This document shows, in pieces, positions 7,435 through 14,997 of a DNA stretch of 30,757 bases; position 1 is the stretch's first letter; each line of letters starts with the position of its first letter. A model generated the notes under the pieces. It did not search any database and had not been told where the DNA came from. It was given only the letters and a program-made list of their open reading frames with translations. A program made the position numbers and the translations under genes. Source of the stretch: Chloroflexota bacterium. Its GTDB lineage: Bacteria; Chloroflexota; UBA11872. Location of the stretch: positions 1 through 30,757 of the forward strand of contig JAPOXI010000017.1 in assembly GCA_026707185.1 (NCBI GenBank), read 5' to 3'.

Positions 7435-7719
7435 TCAGCCCAACCAGCGCAATGCCATCTGAAGAACACGGCGGAACTTCTTAAGGGCGCCCGCCGTTGA
7501 CGAAGTGCCATCCTTGACGACGTCGCTCACCAGCTCCGTGGTGTCCCGCACGGTATCAACAGTTTCCCGAGCGGAATGAATGATGGGCGTGACATCGGTC
7601 CGGATCGCGGCCAGCAGTCGCCAAGCCAGCATTCCCGTTATGAGGAGAATCAGAGTCGCAACCAACGCCACTGCCGCCAGGACCACCACCGCAATGTCGC
7701 GCACACCTGCGAGGTCCAT
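7435..7719 (-). CDS. DUF948-like single-span membrane protein
   Basis: The 94-residue protein has an N-terminal membrane helix (about residues 8-34) and then an amphipathic region with regularly spaced hydrophobics (IRTDVTPIIHSARETVDTVR and onward). This resembles DUF948 proteins, whose long helix often carries the V-x-P-x-x/V-x-x-T-V pattern. The ATG start at 7719 lies 3 nt after the stop of the TgpA-like gene, and the stop abuts the GTG of the next gene. Similarity to DUF948 is by eye only. It is probably a membrane-anchored helical protein that works with its neighbours. Confidence 0.62.
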   Translation of the reverse strand: MDLAGVRDIAVVVLAAVALVATLILLITGMLAWRLLAAIRTDVTPIIHSARETVDTVRDTTELVSDVVKDGTSSTAGALKKFRRVLQMALRWLG

Positions 7720-7722
7720 TCG

Positions 7723-10143
7723 TCAGGCTCGGGTCGGAGTTAGCCGACGCAAGGGCCGACCCATCATGCGAACGGCAAGACGGAAGCGTATGCGTCGCCA
7801 GGCCTTGTCAACCATTCGTCGCTCCGACCGTGAGATCTGCCGCCGTCCGTAGGTAGCTCGAACATACGTTTCCGTAACAACCTCGGGCGGAGTCGGGAGA
7901 TGCGTTGGGGGGGCCGAGGCCGGTGTCGGAAACAGCTCGGCAGCCAGTTGGCGGCCGAACTCCGCAGGCGTAAACCCGTGGGGCGCATTGTACCCAGCAC
8001 GATTGGCCCACTTGACCATTCGCTCATAGCGCCGACCAACCGCTGCGCGCGGACTCTGCAGCAGGTCGCGGACTATCGAGCCGAGCAAGAAGAGTGCGGC
8101 CAGCATAACCAGCGTTGCTCCTATTGCCATCAGCGCGAGAATCGCACCACCGAGGTTTGATAGAAAGCCTTGAACGGGATTCAGGTCGTCAGGCGGCTCC
8201 AGCGGCTGGAAGTTCGCCGAGTCCAACTCATCCAGTTCATCGAGAAACTCGTCAACCATCGAAAGGTCAGCGGCGTCCGGGTTAATGGCACCGCCCCCTT
8301 CCGCGCCGTCCGCGGCCCCGCCGCGCACCTCCGGTGCTCGGAAACCTGACGGTTCGAACAGCACCCAGCCATATGTCGGGAAATACACCTCCACCCATGT
8401 GTGTGCGTCGGTCGGGTTAACGATGTATCGCTGCGTGACAGGATCAAAGACTCCCTGGGCGTAGCCGACGGCCACGCGCGCCGGAATCCCCATGGCTCTG
8501 ACCAACACGGCCATGGTGGACGCAATCAACGTGGAGTGACCACGGCGAAGATCAAACAGAAAGTAGTCGGTCGCGTCGCGATCCGGGGGCAGCGGCTCCG
8601 TGTCCTGTGCGAACGGAAAGCGACGCATGAAAAACTCTGCGGCACGCGCCCTATCGAGGGCCGAGTCGCCGGTGTCGGCCAGGCGCGCGGCGAACTCCAG
8701 AACACGTGGAGGGAGTTGAGGAAGCTCGATGTAGCGCTCGGTCCACGCCGGATACGTGGTTGGGGCGGCGCGCAACTGCTGGCTGGTAGCTGCGGCCAGC
8801 GTCGAGTCCACCGAGTAAACGAGCCGCTGTCCCACGCGGCGCGTGGCGCGGATCGATGCGTAGTCGTCGATGGCGATATCACGTTCAACTACCTGTACCT
8901 GGTACGGGCGATTGAGCCGCAGGGCGTCGCCCGGTGCGAACAGGACCGCGGAGTTCGAGTCCAGGATCTCAATATTCGAGCGGGACGCGAGTCGCGACTT
9001 GAGATTCAGACTATCCGTTAGGGGTTCGTTGGCCCTGCGCCCTTCGAGCAGCCGCATCGTGCTGCGCCAGCCCTGGCCCGTGTAGGTATCGAAGGTCTGT
9101 CCTCGCCAGTACGACGGGACGGTGCTCTCAATAATGAGCGTCTCCTTGCGCGCAAACGGTTCCGGTCCCGTCAGCGCCATCGTTTCGCGTCCGGCCAGGG
9201 TTGAGCCGGAAGGATTCGTGACACCTCCGAAGACGCGCTGAATGCCGGCTTCTACATTGCCCCAACCGTCGCCCATGTACGTCCAAAAGGCCTCGGCCAG
9301 CGGATTCCCACCCGCCCTTGGCAGGATCAACGCCAAGAACACCACACCAGTGATCAGCAGAGCACTCGCGATCAAGACCGTCGGTCCAAGCTCTTCGGAA
9401 TAGTCCGTTCGCGTGTCCTCCCATCGGGCTTCCAGCGAGGCCAGCCGTGTGTGCACGGTCAGTGCGAGAGCGGCGATCAGGAAAATCGCGAACGGTGGCC
9501 AGTCGGGGCCGATGTACGTGATGTTGACCGCAATCGCGAGCGTGCCAGGCGCGACCGCCAAATACGCGTTCCGTAGCCGAAAGGCCGCCCAGGCCGCTGT
9601 GAAGCCCATTCCCCAGGCAGCCATCGTCATCCAAAAGAGAAAGACCACGTTGTCGCGGCTGACCTGGAACGCGAACGCGGCCTGGAACCACGACTCGAGC
9701 CGGAAGAAGAGATCCTGAAACAGACCGGCGCTCTCAGCTACAGCTGTTGCCAGTGGCTGTTCGCGAACCAGGTTCCCAGCCTGGCGCAGTTGGACCCACT
9801 CCACGGTCTCCCCAAACAGGAGTACAAAGTTCCGCACGGCGTCGAGAGGTCCCGGGAATGCTTCGGAAGCCACCACGTAGGCCACGGCCAAGTCGCTGAC
9901 GAGTCCGATGACAAAAATCCAGCGTGAGGCCAGACGGCTGCGCGACAGCGCGAATCCGACAAGGATGGCCACTAGGGCGACCGACAGCAGGACCTCGGTA
10001 CCGGGGGCCCAACCAACCGCATGAATACTGACAATTGGTGCCAGCGTGGCCGTCGCAACCAGGGTCAACGGCAGCCACGCGGTACGCGGGAGTTGCAAAG
10101 CCCGCGCCAGCGGCCGTGGGCGGCTGGCAACGGCTGCGGTCAT
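7723..10143 (-). CDS. TgpA-like transglutaminase-domain membrane protein, catalytic Cys replaced by Ser
   Basis: The 806-residue protein follows the TgpA layout: an N-terminal block of several membrane helices (about residues 20-265), an extracytoplasmic region with a transglutaminase-like core (about 490-600), a further membrane helix (about 660-690), and a cytoplasmic C-terminal domain. The core retains DYFLFDLRRG, the GIPARVAVGYA strand and DAHTWVEVYFPTYGW with His581. The usual Cys of the RRGYCxYFA motif is Ser537 (codon TCC at 8535-8533, motif RRGHSTLIAS), and the family's FDPT Asp is Glu597. The catalytic triad is therefore altered at two positions. Its ATG overlaps the DUF58 stop by 4 nt (ATGA), so the two proteins are co-translated. 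The MoxR-type ATPase usual in such clusters is absent from the window. Confidence 0.85.
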   Translation of the reverse strand: MTAAVASRPRPLARALQLPRTAWLPLTLVATATLAPIVSIHAVGWAPGTEVLLSVALVAILVGFALSRSRLASRWIFVIGLVSDLAVAYVVASEAFPGPLDAVRNFVLLFGETVEWVQLRQAGNLVREQPLATAVAESAGLFQDLFFRLESWFQAAFAFQVSRDNVVFLFWMTMAAWGMGFTAAWAAFRLRNAYLAVAPGTLAIAVNITYIGPDWPPFAIFLIAALALTVHTRLASLEARWEDTRTDYSEELGPTVLIASALLITGVVFLALILPRAGGNPLAEAFWTYMGDGWGNVEAGIQRVFGGVTNPSGSTLAGRETMALTGPEPFARKETLIIESTVPSYWRGQTFDTYTGQGWRSTMRLLEGRRANEPLTDSLNLKSRLASRSNIEILDSNSAVLFAPGDALRLNRPYQVQVVERDIAIDDYASIRATRRVGQRLVYSVDSTLAAATSQQLRAAPTTYPAWTERYIELPQLPPRVLEFAARLADTGDSALDRARAAEFFMRRFPFAQDTEPLPPDRDATDYFLFDLRRGHSTLIASTMAVLVRAMGIPARVAVGYAQGVFDPVTQRYIVNPTDAHTWVEVYFPTYGWVLFEPSGFRAPEVRGGAADGAEGGGAINPDAADLSMVDEFLDELDELDSANFQPLEPPDDLNPVQGFLSNLGGAILALMAIGATLVMLAALFLLGSIVRDLLQSPRAAVGRRYERMVKWANRAGYNAPHGFTPAEFGRQLAAELFPTPASAPPTHLPTPPEVVTETYVRATYGRRQISRSERRMVDKAWRRIRFRLAVRMMGRPLRRLTPTRA

Positions 10144-11423
10144 GCTGGAGCCAGCGTGACGGGTCGCCGCTGACTGCGTTCAAACTCGGCGAGGTTGCGA
10201 CCGTCGGCTCGAATCATCTCGAAACGCATCCCTTGATCGACGCTCACGAAACCTATGCCTGCGGCGCCGGCCACCCCACTGAGACCAGCGTTTGAGTCCC
10301 CCGGCCCGAATGAGGCGGCGTCTATCGCGACGGCCAGCGGATAAATGGCGCGGTGGCCAAGCTGGGTGAGACTGGTGACCCATCTCGGATCGGCAGAAGG
10401 GGTAATAGCTACCAGACTTGTGCCGCGTCCCAGTCCTGCTGCGCTGGCGGACAGAAACTCGTGAAATGGTGCCGTGCCGTTCGCCTGCACAACCGCCAAC
10501 GTCTCCAGAATGCGCCACAACTGCTTGAGCCCCTTTTGGGGCTCGATTAGATGACGTCCCTGACGGCTGAGCGCAACAAACCCCACCGCCTTGTTGTCGC
10601 GCACGAACTGATGGGCCAGCGACGAAACGATCTTGACTCCGTACTCCTCGGTGGACTCGTCGCCATGGCCGGCTTGAACGTTTCGATCTAGATCCAGGGC
10701 GATCCATAGGTTGGCCGTGGGCTCCAAGTCAAACTCCTTGACCAGCAGCTGCGAGCGACGGGCGCTGGAGAGCCAGTGAATCCGTTTGAGCGGGTCGCCA
10801 GGCTGAAACTCCCGGATTCCTCCTGCGTCGGAGGTGACCTGGTGCGTTCGTATTGACGAACGTGACGTACCCACCATCGACCCGGCGGGGATTTCCACAT
10901 CGGCCATGATCGATATAGGCGGATAAACCACAATCGTGTTCCGAACGTCGATTCGCCGCTCCGAGGTGAAAATCCCGAACGGGTCGCCGACTCGCAGATC
11001 CGTTGGCCCAAGGCCATAGAGTCCGCGACGTCCGGCGAGGCCGCGCGAAATCCAACGCTTGCGCTGCCGTGGCCCCAGGCTCTCGGCGACCGAGGCTTGG
11101 TAGCCGGGCAATTCCGAGTGGTCGTCCACTTCCACCAGCAGGATCGGCAGGCGGCTGGTGTTTATTAGCTCGAAGTCCTCTTGCACCTCGTCACCGACGG
11201 TGATCTGATGTCCACGAAGGCGCCGGCGCAATTGCAGCGAGCGGGCCGCGTTTCGCGTCCACACATACGAGAGGATTACCAGTCCGCCTAGCGCATAGAG
11301 CAGCCAATACGCAATAGGTGACGTTGTGACCATGGCCCCCACCAGCAATATGCCCAGCAGAATGACGATTGATGGCCGCTGCAGGCTGACCGAAGGTCCA
11401 GGATCGGACGGTGTGCTTGCCAC
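10140..11423 (-). CDS. DUF58 domain-containing membrane protein
   Basis: The 427-residue protein has two N-terminal membrane helices (about residues 18-58), a beta-rich middle, and the DUF58 hallmark REFQPGDPLKRIHWLSSARR at about 210-230. A von Willebrand A-like fold follows, with LWIALDLDRN as its first strand and metal-site-like acidic residues. DUF58 proteins are generally encoded beside MoxR ATPases and TgpA-like transglutaminases and are thought to act in envelope or secretion complexes; the biochemical role is not known. The GTG at 11423 has GGAGG 4 nt upstream, which decides the start. It is the first gene of a five-gene run ending at 6872. The 186 nt before it hold no clear promoter that I can see. 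Confidence 0.85.
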   Translation of the reverse strand: MASTPSDPGPSVSLQRPSIVILLGILLVGAMVTTSPIAYWLLYALGGLVILSYVWTRNAARSLQLRRRLRGHQITVGDEVQEDFELINTSRLPILLVEVDDHSELPGYQASVAESLGPRQRKRWISRGLAGRRGLYGLGPTDLRVGDPFGIFTSERRIDVRNTIVVYPPISIMADVEIPAGSMVGTSRSSIRTHQVTSDAGGIREFQPGDPLKRIHWLSSARRSQLLVKEFDLEPTANLWIALDLDRNVQAGHGDESTEEYGVKIVSSLAHQFVRDNKAVGFVALSRQGRHLIEPQKGLKQLWRILETLAVVQANGTAPFHEFLSASAAGLGRGTSLVAITPSADPRWVTSLTQLGHRAIYPLAVAIDAASFGPGDSNAGLSGVAGAAGIGFVSVDQGMRFEMIRADGRNLAEFERSQRRPVTLAPA

Positions 11424-11609
11424 GGGGCCTCCACCGCCCGCTTCGGCGCTCGGACGGCTCCCGGGCGCTCACTACATCTTGCGTCAGTATGCGCGGTAGA
11501 CGCGAGCCTCGCCTAGATGCATCGCCGTCGGGCGCCTGAAGCAAAGGCCCACGACAGGCGAATGATGGCGTTTTGCATTCGACGGTTGAGTCTCAAACCA
11601 GGGCCCGGG

Positions 11610-12809
11610 CTACGTCGCGAGGCCAAGTCCCCGCATGATCGCGCCCATGCCCGCTCCGGCCAGAATGAGCCAGAGTGAGTTGATTTTGGTAAAGATAAGA
11701 ACGGCCAGCGCCGCTATCGCCGCCAGGATTGTCGGAACGTCAACGAGGGCCGACCGGCCGAGGAACACCGTCACGACGGTCATGAGACCGACGGCAGAGG
11801 CGTTGACCGCGTCCAGAATCGGCGCGGTGACGTTCGACTCTCGCAGCCGCTTGACCTGCGGGTGAATGGCGGCCACGAAGACGAACGAGGGCAGAAAGAT
11901 CGCCACGGTCGCCACGACGGCACCTGGAATACCGGCCAATAGGAATCCGATAAACGTCGCCGTGGTGAATACGGGCCCGGGGGTGACTTGCCCAATGGCC
12001 ACGGCGTCCAGGAGTTGAGTCTCGGTCAGCCAGCCCAGCCGCTCCACGAAGTCAGCGCGAAGGAACGCCAGGAGCACATAGCCGCTGCCATAGAGCACCG
12101 CGCCGATCTTCAGAAATAGCAAGCCCATCCCCACGAGGCTGAATGTGGCCGGGGCCGCGGCGGCAAGGTTGACGCTGGCCAGTGGCGCGAGAAACACGCC
12201 CGACACGCGTCCGGTCAACCACTGCGGCCGCTGCAGCAAGGCGCCGACCGCGCCGCCGCCGAATAGGAGCAACAGTTCATTGACGCCGAGCAGTCCAAGC
12301 GCAATCACCGCCGCGGTCACCAGCGCTGTCTGCCAGCGCCGCACGACCACGCGTCCCAGACCCCAGATCGCGTGCGCAACGATGGCAATTACGACCGGCT
12401 TGACCCCGTACAGCACCCAGGTAACCGCCGGCGTTGATCCAAACTCGACATAAATCCACGCCAGCGCAGAGACCATAACCGCGGCCGGCGCGATGAAGGC
12501 AACTCCGGCCCCCACGAGACCCCACCAGCCTGCACGTTCTCGGCCCAGATGAATGGCCATCTCGGTTGAGTTCGGGCCAGGAATCAGATTCGTGACGCCC
12601 AGCAGATCGAGAAACCGCCGATCGGACAGCCACTTGCGCCTGGTCACGAACTCGTGCCGCATCATGGCGATGTGCGCTGCCGGACCACCAAAGGCGGTCA
12701 GTCCGAGCCGCAGAAAGAGGAGCGTGATCGTCAGCGGGCGTTCGATGTTCTGGACCTCTGGATGTTGACGCGTTCGAGCGCAATTCTCCGCCAGCGGCGC
12801 ATTCTGCAT
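11610..12809 (-). CDS. chrA: ChrA-family chromate-type transporter
   Basis: The 399-residue membrane protein has the two homologous halves of full-length ChrA (CHR) transporters. The first half has GLTAFGGPAAHIAMM and the PGPNSTEMA motif; the second has KIGAVLYGSGY and GQVTPGPVFTTATFIG, the matching repeat motif. ChrA proteins export chromate, driven by the proton gradient, although many environmental members have unknown substrates. Ten or so hydrophobic segments are visible. The start at 12809 faces the start of a secreted-protein gene across only 13 nt, so the two promoters must overlap coding sequence or the messages are nearly leaderless. No chrB-like regulator is present. Confidence 0.85.
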   Translation of the reverse strand: MQNAPLAENCARTRQHPEVQNIERPLTITLLFLRLGLTAFGGPAAHIAMMRHEFVTRRKWLSDRRFLDLLGVTNLIPGPNSTEMAIHLGRERAGWWGLVGAGVAFIAPAAVMVSALAWIYVEFGSTPAVTWVLYGVKPVVIAIVAHAIWGLGRVVVRRWQTALVTAAVIALGLLGVNELLLLFGGGAVGALLQRPQWLTGRVSGVFLAPLASVNLAAAAPATFSLVGMGLLFLKIGAVLYGSGYVLLAFLRADFVERLGWLTETQLLDAVAIGQVTPGPVFTTATFIGFLLAGIPGAVVATVAIFLPSFVFVAAIHPQVKRLRESNVTAPILDAVNASAVGLMTVVTVFLGRSALVDVPTILAAIAALAVLIFTKINSLWLILAGAGMGAIMRGLGLAT

Positions 12810-12822
12810 TAAGCTCTATGTC

Positions 12823-13377
12823 ATGAACTTCCGATTCATCGCTCGTCGTCGACGCTTGGCGCTGACCGTGGCCTCGCTGGCGATCCTGCTGACAGGGCTG
12901 GCAGCCGCTGACTGCGCCGGTACCGTTGAGCCGCTCGCCGCACCCACCCCCGCTCCCGAGCTCAAATTCGAGATTCAAACGGAGGAAGTCGGACCCAGCC
13001 GCACGAACGTGATTTTGCTGGTAACGAACATCGGACTGACGGACGTGCTCGTGGAAACCAGCCTGACGCTATCCGAGAACGCCGGTTCGGATCGGGACTA
13101 CAGCCCCACGACTCGCGCAAAAATCACCAACGCCGGTGGGCGCGAGGTTGGCGGACGAGCGCCCGAAATCAAGACCTTGACCTGGGTGCCGGAGCGGTTG
13201 CGAGCTGGCGTCACGCTTCGCTGGGAGTCGGCGCTGCGTTGTCTCGATCAGGAGCCAGTGCGGGTGTCCGCCAGGCTTACGTCGGTTGAGGTCGGCAACG
13301 TCCGCGAAGCCCATTTCGACGATCTGACCACGGACGCTGAGGCGACCTGCCCGCCGCCGCGTCGACCTGGCAGCTAG
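12823..13377 (+). CDS. Secreted hypothetical protein with beta-sandwich-like domain
   Basis: The 184-residue protein starts with a basic n-region (RRRR at 8-11) and a hydrophobic core ending near AAADC at 31, a signal peptide. The residue before Cys31 is Asp, so it is not a standard lipobox and signal peptidase I cleavage is more likely. A Pro/Ala-rich linker (about 38-46) leads to a region with alternating hydrophobics, such as NVILLVTNIGLTDV, resembling CARDB or other immunoglobulin-like repeats that bind other proteins or the surface. Two later cysteines (in RCLDQ and TCPPP) could form a disulfide. I do not recognise a family. It is divergent from chrA (13 nt) and its TAG stop shares bases with the convergent hydrolase stop (CTAG). 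Confidence 0.6.
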   Translation: MNFRFIARRRRLALTVASLAILLTGLAAADCAGTVEPLAAPTPAPELKFEIQTEEVGPSRTNVILLVTNIGLTDVLVETSLTLSENAGSDRDYSPTTRAKITNAGGREVGGRAPEIKTLTWVPERLRAGVTLRWESALRCLDQEPVRVSARLTSVEVGNVREAHFDDLTTDAEATCPPPRRPGS

Positions 13378-14102
13378 CCGCCCGGGACGGCCGGCACGAC
13401 CACCTCAGGCCGCGCCGGCAGGTCATCGGGTCGCAATGCGATTTCGGAGTCCGCCACGCGGCGCACTTCTCGGCCAACCAGGAAGCCGGTCTCACTGAGC
13501 GGTGCCGTCGGGTGTCCCGGGAGGCGCGCAGTCCGATAGTGCATCGGAATGGTCAGGGCTGGACCAATCTCATCCATCGTGGCGGCTGCCGCCTCGCCGT
13601 CGATCGTAAAGAAACCTCCCACCGGGATCAGCAACACCTGGTGTCCGCGACACTGGGCCAGCAGATTGGTGTCGAGTCGGTGGCCAAGGTCGCCGAGGTG
13701 CAGCAGGCGAAGCCCGCCGATCTCAATTGACATAAACGCCGTTCGCCCGCGCAGCTGCCCCTGCGCCTCGTCGTGATAAGCGCCGCCGATCACGGTTAGG
13801 GTCACGTCCCCCACCGAAACGGTGCCCGGATGCCAGCCGGTGTCTGAAGTGCCTCGCACGACCTTTGGCGCTCCCGGAGCGAGTGCCACATTGTTGTGGT
13901 CGGCGTGCTCGTGACTGATTCCGACCAGGTCAATCGGCGGCAGTTCGGGCACTGGATACCCGAGATCGGCGTTGAAGGGATCCAGGAGCAAGTGCACGCC
14001 GTCAGGGCTCGAGACCAGGAACGTCGCGTGCCCCAGCCAGCGCAAGCGCGTTGACTGGCCACCGGACGTGGCGTCCGGCCGGACCTGAAGATCAGATCTC
14101 AC
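13374..14102 (-). CDS. UlaG-like metallo-beta-lactamase-fold hydrolase
   Basis: The 242-residue protein has the metal-binding H-x-H-x-D-H in ISHEHADHN, a second-site histidine in GGAYHDEAQG, LLHLGDLGH with the bridging Asp, PVGGFFTID, and a final PMHYRT histidine. This is the pattern of the UlaG/YtnP-type branch of the metallo-beta-lactamase superfamily, which includes L-ascorbate-6-phosphate lactonase and many uncharacterised hydrolases. The start is set by a GGAGGG 5 nt before the GTG at 14102; the longer open frame upstream runs inside recR. The gene overlaps the end of recR by 11 nt and so belongs to the dnaX-ybaB-recR operon. Substrate unknown. Confidence 0.82.
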   Translation of the reverse strand: MRSDLQVRPDATSGGQSTRLRWLGHATFLVSSPDGVHLLLDPFNADLGYPVPELPPIDLVGISHEHADHNNVALAPGAPKVVRGTSDTGWHPGTVSVGDVTLTVIGGAYHDEAQGQLRGRTAFMSIEIGGLRLLHLGDLGHRLDTNLLAQCRGHQVLLIPVGGFFTIDGEAAAATMDEIGPALTIPMHYRTARLPGHPTAPLSETGFLVGREVRRVADSEIALRPDDLPARPEVVVPAVPGG

Positions 14103-14694
14103 GACGGCCCTCCAACGCCTGCGCGATCGTTGCGGCGTCAACGTACTCGATGTCTCCTCCGGTGGCGAGTCCGCGCGCCAGGCGGGTGACCCGAACTCCA
14201 ACGTCGCTGAGACGCTGCCGAATCTCCATGGCTGTGGCGTCACCCTCGATCGTTGCGTTGGTGGCCACCACAATCTCCCCGATTCCCTCCCGACCGGCGC
14301 GCCGGACCAGGAGATCGATCGTCAGATCTTCCGGCCCAATCCCCTCCAGCGGCGAAATAGCGCCATGCAGCACGTGATACAGCCCATTGAACCCCCCCGA
14401 ATTCTCGACAGCCACCAGGTCCAGCGGGTCCTCCACCACGCAGATCAGCGCTGTGTTGCGAGTCGAGTCTTGGCAGATGGCACACGGATTGACGTCTGCG
14501 AAGTTTCGGCAACGCTCGCAGGTCTGAATGCCCTCGTGCAGCGAGGCGATGGCTGTCCCCAGCGTCCGTGCTTGGCCAGACGACCCCCGCAGAAGAAAGA
14601 ATGCCAGCCGCTGCGCCGTCTTGGGTCCAACAGTCGGTAGACGCGCCAATTCGTCAATCAGCCGCGTGACCGCGCGGGGAAGCGGGTCCGCCAC
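14092..14694 (-). CDS. recR: Recombination protein RecR
   Basis: The 200-residue protein matches RecR along its length: an N-terminal helix-hairpin-helix with LPTVGPKTAQRLAF, a four-cysteine zinc finger (CERC then CAIC), a Toprim domain from about residue 82 (ICVVEDPLDL, then a Gly-rich segment with HGAISPLEGIGPEDL), and the C-terminal RLARGLATGGDIEYVD motif. RecR forms a ring clamp that loads RecA at gaps with RecF and RecO. The start is a GTG 3 nt after the ybaB stop, and its 3' end overlaps the UlaG-like gene. The order dnaX-ybaB-recR is conserved across bacteria. Confidence 0.96.
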   Translation of the reverse strand: MADPLPRAVTRLIDELARLPTVGPKTAQRLAFFLLRGSSGQARTLGTAIASLHEGIQTCERCRNFADVNPCAICQDSTRNTALICVVEDPLDLVAVENSGGFNGLYHVLHGAISPLEGIGPEDLTIDLLVRRAGREGIGEIVVATNATIEGDATAMEIRQRLSDVGVRVTRLARGLATGGDIEYVDAATIAQALEGRREI

Positions 14695-14697
14695 GCC

Positions 14698-14994
14698 TCA
14701 GCCGAGGCCTGGGATTTTCAGACCGCCGGTTAACCCGCCAAGCTTGCTCTTGGCCAACTCCTGCGACTGCTCCATCGCATCGTTCACCGCGACCAGGACC
14801 ATCTCGGCCAGGAACTCAGTGTCCTCGGGGTCAACAACCGACGGGTCGATGTCGATCGAGACAACACGCTGGTCCCCTGTGGCCACGACGGTGACGGCTC
14901 CGCCGCCGGCCTTGGCCTCGACGGTCATGGCCTTGAGTTCGTCCTGGACCTTCTCCATTTGCTTCTGAAATTGCCGAAACATTTTCATCGACAC
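14698..14994 (-). CDS. ybaB: YbaB/EbfC family nucleoid-associated protein
   Basis: The 98-residue protein has the YbaB features: an N-terminal amphipathic helix (FRQFQKQMEKVQDELKAM), a beta region (GGGAVTVVATGDQRVVSIDI) and a C-terminal helix, then a Gly-rich tail (LGGLTGGLKIPGLG). YbaB dimers bind DNA with little sequence preference and are often encoded between dnaX and recR. An AGGAGGT at 15007-15001 sits 6 nt before the GTG at 14994 but 12 nt before the ATG at 14988, so the GTG is preferred. The GTG lies 3 nt after the dnaX stop, and the ribosome site is inside dnaX, so translation is coupled. Confidence 0.95.
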   Translation of the reverse strand: MSMKMFRQFQKQMEKVQDELKAMTVEAKAGGGAVTVVATGDQRVVSIDIDPSVVDPEDTEFLAEMVLVAVNDAMEQSQELAKSKLGGLTGGLKIPGLG

Positions 14995-14997
14995 GAA

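Noticed and set aside
11424..11609. Regulatory elements in the 186-nt gap between chrA and the DUF58 gene
   Set aside because: I looked for -35/-10 pairs, hairpins and operators and found only weak matches, apart from the GGAGG of the DUF58 start.
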